From: Streptomyces justiciae
GTDB taxonomy: Bacteria > Actinomycetota > Actinomycetes > Streptomycetales > Streptomycetaceae
DNA: 64,000 bases
Assembly (NCBI RefSeq): GCF_015163075.1
Contig: NZ_JADDXU010000001.1
Span: 682,001-746,000 of the forward strand
Direction of reading: 5' to 3'
A model generated the notes under the pieces. That model saw only the letters and a program-made list of their open reading frames with translations, made no database searches and was not told the origin of the DNA. The position numbers and the translations under genes were made by a program. Positions 42,555 through 50,713 of the stretch are shown here, one piece after another; the stretch's first letter is position 1; every line of letters begins with the position of its first letter.

Positions 42555-45275
42555 GTGTCGGAAAACAAAGAACCCCACGTAGCGAAGTTCGTCTACGACT
42601 TCACCGAGGGAAACAAGGACCTCAAGGACCTCCTCGGCGGCAAGGGCGCGAACCTCGCCGAGATGACCAACCTGGGACTCCCCGTTCCCCCCGGCTTCAC
42701 CATCACGACCGAAGCCTGCAAGGTCTACCTGGAGAGCGGCGCGGAGCCGGTGGCACTGCGTGACGAGGTGAGTGCGCACCTCGACGCCCTCGAGACCCGG
42801 ATGGGCAAGAAGCTCGGCCAGGCCGACAACCCGCTGCTCGTCTCGGTCCGCTCCGGCGCCAAGTTCTCCATGCCCGGCATGATGGACACGGTCCTGAACA
42901 TCGGCCTCTCCGACAAGTCGGTGAAGGGCCTCGCCGAGCAGGCGGGCGACGAGCGGTTCGCGTGGGACTCGTACCGCCGCCTCATCCAGATGTTCGGCAA
43001 GACGGTTCTCGGCGTCGACGGCGAGCTCTTCGAGGAGGCCCTCGAGGCCGCCAAGGCGGCCAAGAAGGTCGTGGTCGACACCGACCTGGAGGCGGCCGAC
43101 CTCAAGAAGCTCGTCACCAAGTTCAAGAAGATCGTCAAGACCGAGGCCGGCCGGGACTTCCCGCAGGACCCGCGCGAGCAGATGGACCTCGCCATCGAGG
43201 CGGTCTTCAACTCCTGGAACACCGACCGCGCCAAGCTCTACCGCCGCCAGGAGCGCATCCCCGGCGACCTGGGCACGGCCGTCAACGTCTGTTCCATGGT
43301 CTTCGGCAACCTCGGCCCCGACTCCGGCACCGGCGTCGCCTTCACCCGCGACCCCGCCTCCGGGCACCAGGGCGTCTACGGCGACTACCTCCAGAACGCC
43401 CAGGGCGAGGACGTCGTCGCCGGCATCCGCAACACCGTGCCGCTCGCGGAGCTGGAGCAGATCGACAAGAAGTCGTACGACCAGCTGATGCAGATCATGG
43501 AGACGCTGGAGAACCACTACAAGGACCTCTGCGACATCGAGTTCACGATCGAGCGCGGTCAGCTGTGGATGCTCCAGACCCGCGTCGGCAAGCGGACGGC
43601 GGGTGCGGCCTTCCGTATCGCCACCCAGCTCGTGGACCAGGGCCTGATCGACGAGGCCGAGGCGCTCCAGCGGGTCACCGGCGCCCAGCTCGCCCAGCTG
43701 ATGTTCCCCAAGTTCGACGAGGACGCCAAGGTCGAGCAGATCGGCCGGGGCATCGCGGCCTCGCCGGGTGCCGCGGTCGGCAAGGCGGTCTTCGACTCGT
43801 ACACCGCCGTGAAGTGGTCGCGCTCGGGCGAGAAGGTCATCCTGGTCCGCCGGGAGACCAACCCCGACGACCTCGACGGCATGATCGCGGCCGAGGGCAT
43901 CCTGACCTCGCGCGGCGGTAAGACCTCCCACGCGGCCGTCGTCGCGCGCGGCATGGGCAAGACCTGTGTCTGCGGCGCCGAGGAGCTGGAGGTCGACACC
44001 AAGCGGCGCCGGATGACGGTCCCGGGCGGGCACGTCGTCGAGGAAGGCGACGTGATCTCCATCGACGGCTCCAGCGGCAAGGTCTACCTGGGCGAGGTCC
44101 CGGTGGTCCCCTCCCCGGTCGTGGAGTACTTCGAGGGCCGTATGCACGCGGGTGCTCAGGACGCCGACGAGCTGGTCGAGGCCGTGCACCGGATCATGGC
44201 GTTCGCCGACCGCAAGCGCCGGCTGCGCGTCCGGGCGAACGCGGACAACGCCGAGGACGCGCTGCGTGCCCGTCGCTTCGGCGCGCAGGGCATCGGGCTG
44301 TGCCGTACCGAGCACATGTTCCTCGGTGAGCGCCGCGAGATGGTCGAGAAGCTGATCCTCGCCGACACGCAGGAGGAGCGGGAGTCCGCGCTGGCGGAGC
44401 TGCTGCCGTTGCAGAAGAAGGACTTCGTCGAGCTGTTCTCGGCGATGGACGGTCTCCCGGTGACGGTCCGTCTCCTGGACCCGCCGCTGCACGAGTTCCT
44501 GCCGGACATCACCGAGCTGTCGGTCCGTGTGGCCCTCGCCGAGTCCCGTCAGGAGCCGCACGAGAACGAGCTGCGGTTGCTCCAGGCGGTCCACCGCCTG
44601 CATGAGCAGAACCCGATGCTGGGCCTGCGGGGTGTGCGTCTGGGGCTGGTCATCCCCGGCCTGTTCACCATGCAGGTACGGGCCATCGCCGAGGCCGCCG
44701 CCGAGCGCAGGAACGCCAAGGGTGACCCGCGCGCCGAGATCATGATCCCGCTCGTCGGCACGGTCCAGGAGCTGGAGATCGTCCGCGAGGAGGCCGACGC
44801 GGTGATCGCGGAGGTCGAGGCCGCGACCGGGACGTCGCTCAAGCTGTCGATCGGCACGATGATCGAGCTGCCGCGCGCCGCGCTCACCGCCGGTCAGATC
44901 GCCGAGGCGGCGGAGTTCTTCTCCTTCGGCACGAACGACCTCACCCAGACGGTGTGGGGCTTCAGCCGGGACGACGTGGAGGCGAGCTTCTTCACGGCCT
45001 ACCTGGAGAAGGGCATCTTCGGGGTGTCGCCGTTCGAGACGATCGACAAGGACGGCGTGGGGTCCCTGGTGAAGCTGGCCGCCGAGGCCGGCCGCGCCAC
45101 CCGCCCCGACCTCAAGCTCGGCGTCTGCGGCGAGCACGGCGGCGACCCGGAGTCGGTCCACTTCTTCCACGAGGTCGGCCTGGACTACGTCTCCTGCTCC
45201 CCGTTCCGCATCCCGGTGGCCCGCCTGGAAGCGGGCCGCGCGGCCTCCGAGTCCGTGGGCAGCGACCACCGCTAG
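42555..45275 (+). CDS. ppdK: pyruvate, phosphate dikinase
   Basis: 906 residues from GTG 42555 (VSENKEPHVAKF), behind GAGGGAG. It interconverts pyruvate, ATP and phosphate with PEP, AMP and diphosphate at the PEP-pyruvate node. Domains in order: ATP-grasp nucleotide domain (about 1-340, with GGKGANLAEMTNLGLPVPPG), the central phosphohistidine domain with SRGGKTSHAAVVARGMGK (catalytic His), and the C-terminal PEP/pyruvate TIM barrel with RTEHMFLGERR, a long helix set and GVCGEHGGDP (catalytic Cys). Length matches the family. It is monocistronic, with a strong terminator before the convergent gene. Confidence 0.97.
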   Translation: MSENKEPHVAKFVYDFTEGNKDLKDLLGGKGANLAEMTNLGLPVPPGFTITTEACKVYLESGAEPVALRDEVSAHLDALETRMGKKLGQADNPLLVSVRSGAKFSMPGMMDTVLNIGLSDKSVKGLAEQAGDERFAWDSYRRLIQMFGKTVLGVDGELFEEALEAAKAAKKVVVDTDLEAADLKKLVTKFKKIVKTEAGRDFPQDPREQMDLAIEAVFNSWNTDRAKLYRRQERIPGDLGTAVNVCSMVFGNLGPDSGTGVAFTRDPASGHQGVYGDYLQNAQGEDVVAGIRNTVPLAELEQIDKKSYDQLMQIMETLENHYKDLCDIEFTIERGQLWMLQTRVGKRTAGAAFRIATQLVDQGLIDEAEALQRVTGAQLAQLMFPKFDEDAKVEQIGRGIAASPGAAVGKAVFDSYTAVKWSRSGEKVILVRRETNPDDLDGMIAAEGILTSRGGKTSHAAVVARGMGKTCVCGAEELEVDTKRRRMTVPGGHVVEEGDVISIDGSSGKVYLGEVPVVPSPVVEYFEGRMHAGAQDADELVEAVHRIMAFADRKRRLRVRANADNAEDALRARRFGAQGIGLCRTEHMFLGERREMVEKLILADTQEERESALAELLPLQKKDFVELFSAMDGLPVTVRLLDPPLHEFLPDITELSVRVALAESRQEPHENELRLLQAVHRLHEQNPMLGLRGVRLGLVIPGLFTMQVRAIAEAAAERRNAKGDPRAEIMIPLVGTVQELEIVREEADAVIAEVEAATGTSLKLSIGTMIELPRAALTAGQIAEAAEFFSFGTNDLTQTVWGFSRDDVEASFFTAYLEKGIFGVSPFETIDKDGVGSLVKLAAEAGRATRPDLKLGVCGEHGGDPESVHFFHEVGLDYVSCSPFRIPVARLEAGRAASESVGSDHR

Positions 45276-45314
45276 GCGCTCCGCCGGAAGTGCCGCAATG
45301 TGCCGTCAGGTGTC

Positions 45315-45356
45315 TGCGGCGCCGTCGTGGCTGGTCGCGCAGTTCCCCGCGCCCCT
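45315..45356 (-). repeat. GGAA-tetraloop intergenic repeat, copy E
   Basis: Same core as the other copies, in the orientation of copy A and differing from A at only one of 42 positions. Located 40 nt after the ppdK stop in a convergent gap. Confidence 0.88.
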
Positions 45357-45434
45357 TTGGGGCGCCCACTGATGCCGGAGTCGTCGTCCGTCCCCGACCC
45401 TCAACACCGATGGGCGGCGACTCCGGATCACCAA

Positions 45435-45471
45435 GAAGGAGCGGCACCCTGTGCGGGGGTGCCGCTCCTTC
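45435..45471 (+). terminator. bidirectional terminator between ppdK and Excalibur gene
   Basis: GAAGGAGCGGCACCC (45435-45449) and GGGTGCCGCTCCTTC (45457-45471) make a perfect 15-bp stem with a 7-nt loop in the tail-to-tail gap, 7 nt from the convergent stop codon. The symmetrical position suits termination from both sides. Confidence 0.8.
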
Positions 45472-45477
45472 GGCCTT

Positions 45478-45900
45478 CTACGGGCGGTCCGCCGGAGCCC
45501 GGCGCCTGCGTGCCGCCAGGAGGACGCCGCTGCCCGCGACCAGGGCGACCACGCTGCCGGCCGCGAGGTACGGGGTGGTGTCGTCGCCGCCGGTCTCGGC
45601 GAGGTCGTCGGAGGCGGTCTGCTTCCCGTCGGTCTTCTGCTCCGTCTCCGTCCCGGCCGCCTTGTCGTCGGCGGCGACGAAGTCCGCGGGCGGCTGGTCG
45701 CAGCCGATGCCGTCGCCGTCGCGGTCCAGGTGGGTGCCGTAATGCTCGTCGCCCTTTTCGATGTTCGCGTATCCGGCGGCGTAGGCGTCGGTGCAGTTGT
45801 CGAACGGGTGGTCGCCGTCGTGGGCCGAGGCGGCCGACGGGAGTACGGCCAGGGCCAGCGCGGCGACGACGAGGGCGCCGGGCTTGCGGAGCAGCTTCAC
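45478..45900 (-). CDS. cell-wall-anchored Excalibur-domain protein with LAETG sorting signal
   Basis: 140 residues from GTG 45900 (GAAGG upstream). Residues 1-26 are a signal peptide. An Excalibur calcium-binding module follows (NCTDAYAAGYANI, HLDRDGDGIGCDQ), with the DxDxDG loop and paired cysteines. After a Thr/Asp-rich linker comes LAETG, a transmembrane helix and RRRR, a sorting signal of the LAXTG type that Streptomyces class E sortases recognise. It is therefore probably linked covalently to peptidoglycan. The module is thought to bind calcium. A paralogue lies directly upstream on the same strand. Confidence 0.86.
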   Translation of the reverse strand: MKLLRKPGALVVAALALAVLPSAASAHDGDHPFDNCTDAYAAGYANIEKGDEHYGTHLDRDGDGIGCDQPPADFVAADDKAAGTETEQKTDGKQTASDDLAETGGDDTTPYLAAGSVVALVAGSGVLLAARRRRAPADRP

Positions 45901-46074
45901 TGCGGGTCCTTCCGGGGTCGTGCGGATATCCGGACGCGTGATCAAGAAGTGACGATCGGTCAGATATGAGGTGACGAACCTATTGAGGGACCGCTCTTGT
46001 GGAGGCGGTATGAAGGACCCGTGATGAGAACGTGACGTGACCGGACGGTAGCTCTCCGCAAGCCTGACGCCGGA

Positions 46075-46527
46075 TCAACTGTCGCAGGCGACCCCGTCGT
46101 TGTCCCGGTCCAGGTGAGAGGCGTAACCGGGCTCACCGCGATAGATGGGAGCGGCGCCGGCGGCACGGGCTTCACTGCAATTGGCGTAGTAGACGCTCCC
46201 GGCGTCGCCACCGGAGTCGGAGTCGGAACCGGTGTCCGCCTCGGCCCGCGCCGTGACCGTCTTCGTGACCTTCACGGTCTCCGTCGCGGTCACGGTGGCC
46301 GCCGGTTCCGGCTCGGCGGTCTCGATCGCCGTGGCCGTGGCCGTCACGGTGACCGTCGGTGCCGGCTTGGCCGCCGCGGGCTTCGCGTCGTCCGTCGTGT
46401 CCCCGCCGCCGGCGCCTATGCCGGCGCCGACGAAGAGGGCGAGCGCGAGGGCGGGCAGCACGTACCGCTTCCGGGCCCACTTGGGGGCGGGGCCGGAAGC
46501 GGACGGCGTGGTGTACGGGTTGGTCAT
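46075..46527 (-). CDS. membrane-anchored Excalibur-domain protein
   Basis: 150 residues from ATG 46527. A Pro/Ser-rich cytoplasmic start is followed by one membrane helix (about 22-40). A Thr/Val/Ala/Glu-rich repetitive spacer (TVTVTATATAIETAEPEP, then further TVTATETVKVTKTV) precedes a C-terminal Excalibur module with NCSEARAAGAAPI and HLDRDNDGVACDS. It would display the calcium-binding module outside the cell on a flexible stalk, using an N-terminal anchor in contrast to the sortase-anchored neighbour. Between the two genes (45901-46074) nothing else is seen. Confidence 0.83.
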   Translation of the reverse strand: MTNPYTTPSASGPAPKWARKRYVLPALALALFVGAGIGAGGGDTTDDAKPAAAKPAPTVTVTATATAIETAEPEPAATVTATETVKVTKTVTARAEADTGSDSDSGGDAGSVYYANCSEARAAGAAPIYRGEPGYASHLDRDNDGVACDS

Positions 46528-46620
46528 GGGGTCCCCCCAGAGGCGTTGCGTGAGGGGATGACCGTATGAGCGCACCTTCGCTTGTGAAGGTGAAGTGTTC
46601 GATCCGTGACCGATGTGCGG

Positions 46621-47781
46621 TTACGCCCGGAACGGGCCCGTCACTTCGTACGTGATGCCGCCCGACGAGCTTCCCGTCGTCCCCCGCTGGCTGGAGAAGT
46701 ACAGGCGGGTGCCGTCCGGGGAGAAGGCCGGGCCCGTGATCTCCGAGGACGACTGGCCGTCGATGCGGAGGAAGGGGGCGACCACGTCGTCCGGGGTGAT
46801 GAGGCAGATCTCCATGTTGCCGCCGTCCTCGGCGACGTAGAGGTCGCCGGAGGAGGAGCCGGTGACGTTGTCGACGCCGGTGAGCGGGGCCGTGCCGGAG
46901 GTGACCAGGGAGTCGTCGTACGCCAACTCGTAGGTGCTGGAGGTCAGGTTGAGCTGCCAGACGCGGTTGTCGCCCTTCGTCGTGAACCACACCTTGTCGT
47001 CGGCGTAGTGGCAACCCTCGCCGCCGTTGAAGGACTTGGAGCCCGAGACCTGGGTGCGGGTGGTCGTGGGGGAGCCGTCGGGGTCGGGGATCGTCGTCCA
47101 GGTGTAGGAGCCGGAGGTCGCCGTGCCCGCCACCAGCACCTGGAGCGTGCCGGACGACAGATCGCCCCAAGTGGTCGGCACGAAACGGTAGAAGCGGCCG
47201 TTCGTCTCGTCCTCGGTCAGATAGATCACCTTGCGCACCGGGTCCGCGGCCGCCGCCTCGTGCTTGAAGCGGCCCATCGCCGGCCGCTGCACCGCCGCGT
47301 TCACCCCCCACGGGTCCGTCTCGTAGACGAAGCCGCGGTCCACCTCCTCGCAGGACAGCCAGGTGTTCCACGGCGTCCTGCCGCCCGCGCAGTTCTGCCG
47401 GGTGCCGGACAGGATGCGGTACGCGCCCGTGATGGCGCCGGCCGACGAGAACTTCACCGCGCTCGCCCCGCCGCTCGGGTTGATCTCCGAGTTGGAGACG
47501 TAGATCCAGCCCGTGCCGTCCGCGTAGCAGGCGCCGCCGTCGGGGGCGCTGTGCCAGGCGTACGACGTCCCGCTCACCGTCTGTCCCGAGCGGGCGATGA
47601 CGCGGCTGCTGAACCCGGCGGGCAGCCGGATGCCGTTGGCGTCCGGCGAACCGAGCGCCCCGTAGGGGCCGGTGCCGGGCTGGGCGGGGGCGGCGTATGC
47701 GGCACCGTGCCACAGGGAGCCGCCGAAGGCGGCGGAGGCCCCGCCGACGACGGTCGCACGGAGGAAGGTACGACGTTCCAC
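46621..47781 (-). CDS. Tat-exported PhoX/DUF839-family phosphatase-like protein
   Basis: 386 residues from GTG 47781, which has GGAG 5 nt upstream (GTG 47787 is an alternative). ERRTFLRATVVGGASAAFGG is a textbook twin-arginine signal, ending near AYAAPA. The mature protein shows DUF839/PhoX features: LSCEEVDRGFVYETDPWG, YLTEDETNGRFYRFVP, then FNGGEGCHYADDKVWFTTKGD, where acidic residues bind calcium and iron in PhoX enzymes, and FSPDGTRLYFSSQ near the end. It is probably a secreted phosphomonoesterase. The 5' region contains an 11-bp GC hairpin (47809-47832) and three 11-bp units suggestive of a PhoP site. Confidence 0.82.
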   Translation of the reverse strand: MERRTFLRATVVGGASAAFGGSLWHGAAYAAPAQPGTGPYGALGSPDANGIRLPAGFSSRVIARSGQTVSGTSYAWHSAPDGGACYADGTGWIYVSNSEINPSGGASAVKFSSAGAITGAYRILSGTRQNCAGGRTPWNTWLSCEEVDRGFVYETDPWGVNAAVQRPAMGRFKHEAAAADPVRKVIYLTEDETNGRFYRFVPTTWGDLSSGTLQVLVAGTATSGSYTWTTIPDPDGSPTTTRTQVSGSKSFNGGEGCHYADDKVWFTTKGDNRVWQLNLTSSTYELAYDDSLVTSGTAPLTGVDNVTGSSSGDLYVAEDGGNMEICLITPDDVVAPFLRIDGQSSSEITGPAFSPDGTRLYFSSQRGTTGSSSGGITYEVTGPFRA

Positions 47782-47808
47782 GCTCACTCCATAGGGGTGT
47801 CGTGACAG

Positions 47809-47832
47809 CCCCGCCGCCGGTCGGCGGCGGGG
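47809..47832 (-). promoter_or_regulatory. GC-rich hairpin in the PhoX-like gene leader
   Basis: CCCCGCCGCCG (47809-47819) and CGGCGGCGGGG (47822-47832) pair perfectly over 11 bp with a 2-nt centre, 28 nt upstream of the start codon. Its role is not known; it may be a transcript-structure or binding feature. Confidence 0.45.
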
Positions 47833-47967
47833 TCGCGCGGTGACGGACCCTAGGGTCATGGGATTGACGTGTCATGGACAAGGCGTGAATCGGGCGTACG
47901 GCTCACATGACCAGCAGCGGCCCCGCTCGTAGGCTGAGCCCAAGTCATCGGTGGAGGGAGGCCGGCC

Positions 47968-48897
47968 ATGTCCGGCTGGAGCGAGAAGGACATCCCCGAC
48001 CAGAGCGGGCGCACGGCCGTGGTCACCGGCGCCAACAGCGGACTCGGGTACGTCACCGCGCGGGAGCTGGCCCGCCGGGGCGCCCGGGTGGTGCTGGCCT
48101 GCCGCAGCGAGGCGCGCGGCACCGAGGCCGGGGACCGGCTCGTCACCGAAGTGCCGGGCGCCGACGTGGAGTTCACCCGGCTCGACCTCGGGGACCTCGC
48201 CTCGGTACGGGACTTCGCGCGGAGCTTCCCGTACGACCGCCTCGACCTGCTCGTCAACAACGCGGGCGTGATGGCGCTGCCGTACGGCACCACAGTGGAC
48301 GGGTTCGAGACGCAGTTCGGCGTCAACCACCTCGGGCACTTCGCCCTCACCGGGCTGCTGTTGCCCATGCTCCTCGACACTCCCGGCGCCCGGGTGGTGA
48401 CGGTCTCCAGTGGCGCGCACGCGATGGCCAACATCGACCTCGGCGACCTCAACAGCGAGCGCCGCTACCGGCGTTGGGTGGCCTACGCCCGTTCCAAGAC
48501 CGCCAACCTGCTCTTCACCCACGAGCTGGCCCGCCGGCTCGCTGGGCACGGCGCGGACGTGGTGGCCGCCGCGGCGCATCCGGGGTACGCGGCGACCAAC
48601 CTCCAGGAGACCGGGCCGCGGATGGCGGGGCGGCGGTTCGTCGAGCGGTTCATGGCGGTCGGCAACAGGTTCTTCGCCCAGTCTGCGGAGGCCGGCGCCC
48701 TGCCCACGCTGTACGCGGCCACCGCCCCGGACGTCCCGCCCGACTCCTTCACCGGCCCCTCCCTCGCGGGCTGGCGCGGCGCCCCCGGACCGTCCTGGCG
48801 GGCACCCTGGACGGTGAACGACCGTGCGGGGGAGCTGCTGTGGGCCGCTTCCGAGGAGCTCACCGGGGTGACGTACGACGTCCTCAAGGCGGTCTGA
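47968..48897 (+). CDS. short-chain dehydrogenase/reductase (retinol-dehydrogenase-like)
   Basis: 309 residues behind a GGAGGGAGG site. Rossmann-fold SDR: TGANSGLG nucleotide loop (about 20-27), CRSEARG (NADP-preferring Arg), DLGDLASV, NNAGVMALP and the active-site YARSK with the preceding Ser. The form with GVNHLGHFALTGLLLP belongs to the SDR group that includes retinol and protochlorophyllide reductase-like enzymes of actinobacteria. The substrate is unknown. It is convergent with the next SDR, with 4 nt between. Confidence 0.9.
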   Translation: MSGWSEKDIPDQSGRTAVVTGANSGLGYVTARELARRGARVVLACRSEARGTEAGDRLVTEVPGADVEFTRLDLGDLASVRDFARSFPYDRLDLLVNNAGVMALPYGTTVDGFETQFGVNHLGHFALTGLLLPMLLDTPGARVVTVSSGAHAMANIDLGDLNSERRYRRWVAYARSKTANLLFTHELARRLAGHGADVVAAAAHPGYAATNLQETGPRMAGRRFVERFMAVGNRFFAQSAEAGALPTLYAATAPDVPPDSFTGPSLAGWRGAPGPSWRAPWTVNDRAGELLWAASEELTGVTYDVLKAV

Positions 48898-48901
48898 CGT
48901 C

Positions 48902-49666
48902 TCAGGCAGCCGCCCCGCTGTCCACCACCAGATCCGTGCCCACCACCGACGACGCGTCGTCCGAGGCCAGGTAGAGGACCGCCGCCGCGATCTCCTCCGT
49001 GGTGGAGATGCGGCCCAACGGCAGGGTGTCGGCGGCGCGTTCGGTGCGTTCCGTCTCCGTCTCGCCCGGGCGCAGCGACATCGGGGTCTCCACCGCGCCG
49101 GGGCTGACCGCGTTGATCCGGACGCCGTCGCGGATGTGGTCCAGGGCCGCGCCCCGGGTCAGGACGGACACGGCGGCCTTGGTGGCGGCGTAGGCGGCGG
49201 CGCCGGGGTGGCGGGCGTGGACGCCGAAGATCGAGGCGATGTTGACGATCGCGCCGCCCGAGGGCTGGGTGCGCATCTGGCGGACCTCCGCCTGGAGGGC
49301 GAGGAAGACGCCGGTGACGTTGGCGCCGAGCTGCTCGTGCCAGTCGGCCTCCGGCAACTCGGCGAGCGGCTGTCCGCCGCGGAAGACGCCCGCGTTGTTG
49401 ACGGCCACGTCCAGCGAGCCGAACCGGTCCACCGCCGCGTCGACGAGGGCCTGGACGTCGGCGGCGTCGGTGACGTCCGCGGTGACCGCGAGGGCCTTGC
49501 CGCCGGCCTCCTCGATCAGCCGTACGGTCTCCTCCAGCGGCTCCCGACGGCGTCCGGCCACGACGACCTGCGCCCCCTCCGCGGCCAGCGCCGAGGCGAT
49601 CGCGAGGCCGATACCCGAGCCCGCGCCGGTGACGAGAGCGGTCCTGTCGTGGAAGCGGCTGGTCAT
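48902..49666 (-). CDS. short-chain dehydrogenase/reductase (classical)
   Basis: A 254-residue classical SDR: TGAGSGIG, GRRREPLEE (NADP preference), NNAGVFRGG, catalytic Ser in NIASIFG and YAATK, and the substrate-binding VSPGAVETPM. It oxidises or reduces an alcohol/ketone substrate. It lies 60 nt downstream of a TetR gene on the same strand, with the palindrome ACCGATCGGT between them, so it is probably repressed by that regulator. Confidence 0.9.
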   Translation of the reverse strand: MTSRFHDRTALVTGAGSGIGLAIASALAAEGAQVVVAGRRREPLEETVRLIEEAGGKALAVTADVTDAADVQALVDAAVDRFGSLDVAVNNAGVFRGGQPLAELPEADWHEQLGANVTGVFLALQAEVRQMRTQPSGGAIVNIASIFGVHARHPGAAAYAATKAAVSVLTRGAALDHIRDGVRINAVSPGAVETPMSLRPGETETERTERAADTLPLGRISTTEEIAAAVLYLASDDASSVVGTDLVVDSGAAA

Positions 49667-49684
49667 GATCTCCCCTTGTTCTTG

Positions 49685-49694
49685 ACCGATCGGT
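49685..49694 (-). promoter_or_regulatory. TetR operator candidate before the SDR gene
   Basis: ACCGATCGGT is a perfect 10-bp palindrome within TTGACCGATCGGTTCAA, 19 bp before the SDR start. A related GAACGGTCGGTCAAG lies at 50332-50346 upstream of the TetR gene itself, consistent with control of both. Confidence 0.55.
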
Positions 49695-49726
49695 TCAATA
49701 TGGCGTCAAATAAAAAGCGGCGGCTC

Positions 49727-50308
49727 TCAGTCCAGCAGGGCCAGCGCCTGTTCCGCCGCGTCCCGCACCCGGGCGGGGTCGGGCGAGGCCTTGCCCACCA
49801 CCTTGAGGCCCTGGAGCAGCACCAGCAGCATGCGCGCGAGGGTCAACGGGTCGCGGTCCTCGGGCAGTTCGCCCTGCGCCCGGGCGCGGACCAGGCCCGA
49901 GTGCAGCACCGTCTCCAGGTGGTCCCAGTTCCGCTCGACCTGACGGGCCGCGGCCGGGTCGTGCGGGGCCAGCTCTGCCGCCGTGTTGGTGATGAAGCAG
50001 CCGTTCAGGCGCAGGTTCTCGGCGGTGGCCTCGTCCGCGTACCGGCGGACGAGCGCGCGGACGGCCGGCAGCACCGGACCCGGCTGGGACAACTCCCCGA
50101 GCAGGTCCGGCAGTCGCTCCTGATAGCGCTCCAGCGCCTTCAGATACAGCTCGTGCTTGTTGCCGAAGGTCGCGTAGATGCTGGCGCGGCCGATGCCGAG
50201 GTGGTCGACGAGGTCGGCCATCGACGTCGCCTCGTAGCCGCGCCGCCAGAACAGCTCCAGAGCTGCCTGCAGCGCGGCCTCGGGGTCGAACTCCTTGGTC
50301 CTGGCCAT
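49727..50308 (-). CDS. TetR-family transcriptional regulator
   Basis: 193 residues. Helix-turn-helix at about 22-55: YEATSMADLVDHLGIGRASI followed by YATFGNKHELYLKAL. The C-terminal domain has the shape of the AcrR/TetR_C group that senses small lipophilic molecules (NGCFITNTAAELAPHDP). It is upstream of a short-chain dehydrogenase gene and probably represses it and itself, given matching palindromic sites before both genes. Confidence 0.9.
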   Translation of the reverse strand: MARTKEFDPEAALQAALELFWRRGYEATSMADLVDHLGIGRASIYATFGNKHELYLKALERYQERLPDLLGELSQPGPVLPAVRALVRRYADEATAENLRLNGCFITNTAAELAPHDPAAARQVERNWDHLETVLHSGLVRARAQGELPEDRDPLTLARMLLVLLQGLKVVGKASPDPARVRDAAEQALALLD

Positions 50309-50362
50309 GGGGAGCAGCCTAGGACGTTCGAGAACGGTCGGTCAAGAAATCTCGCGGCGGGG

Positions 50363-50713
50363 CTACGCGGCCCGCACCTCGTACGTCGCGATCCGCACGG
50401 TCTCGTCGTCCAAACACTCCCCGGTCTCCAGGTCGAACCGCTGCTTCAGCAGGGGCGAGGCCACGAAGGGCCGTCCCTGGAGCGAGCCGGTCAGGCCGCG
50501 GGAGAGGACCGCCGCGCCGCCGAACGGGTCGCGGTTGTCGATGGCGTACAGCTTGCCCGCGCGGTCGCGGAACAGGGCCACCTGGCGGCCGTCGGGCAGC
50601 AGGGCCGCGACCCCGCGGCCCGGCAGCAGGACGTTCAGGTCGCAGACCGTGAACCAGCTGTCGTCGAGCTGCAACTGGACCTTCAGGTCGGTGGTCTCGG
50701 GTGCCAGGGTCAT
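50363..50713 (-). CDS. nirD: nitrite reductase small subunit
   Basis: 116 residues, the Rieske-like small subunit that accompanies NirB in assimilatory NADH-nitrite reduction to ammonium. The fold is recognisable (CDLNVLLPGRGVAALLPDG, LYAIDNRDPFGGAAVLSRG, FVASPLLKQRFDLETG), but the Cys-His iron-sulfur ligands are absent, which is normal for NirD. The start overlaps the nirB stop by ATGA. Confidence 0.95.
   Translation of the reverse strand: MTLAPETTDLKVQLQLDDSWFTVCDLNVLLPGRGVAALLPDGRQVALFRDRAGKLYAIDNRDPFGGAAVLSRGLTGSLQGRPFVASPLLKQRFDLETGECLDDETVRIATYEVRAA

Noticed and set aside
42485..42763. Leader open frame upstream of ppdK
   Set aside because: No coding bias, no repeated amino-acid codons, and it overlaps ppdK extensively in a different frame.
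42381..45269. 962-codon open frame antisense to ppdK
   Set aside because: Antisense shadow of a clearly conserved enzyme; no recognisable domain.
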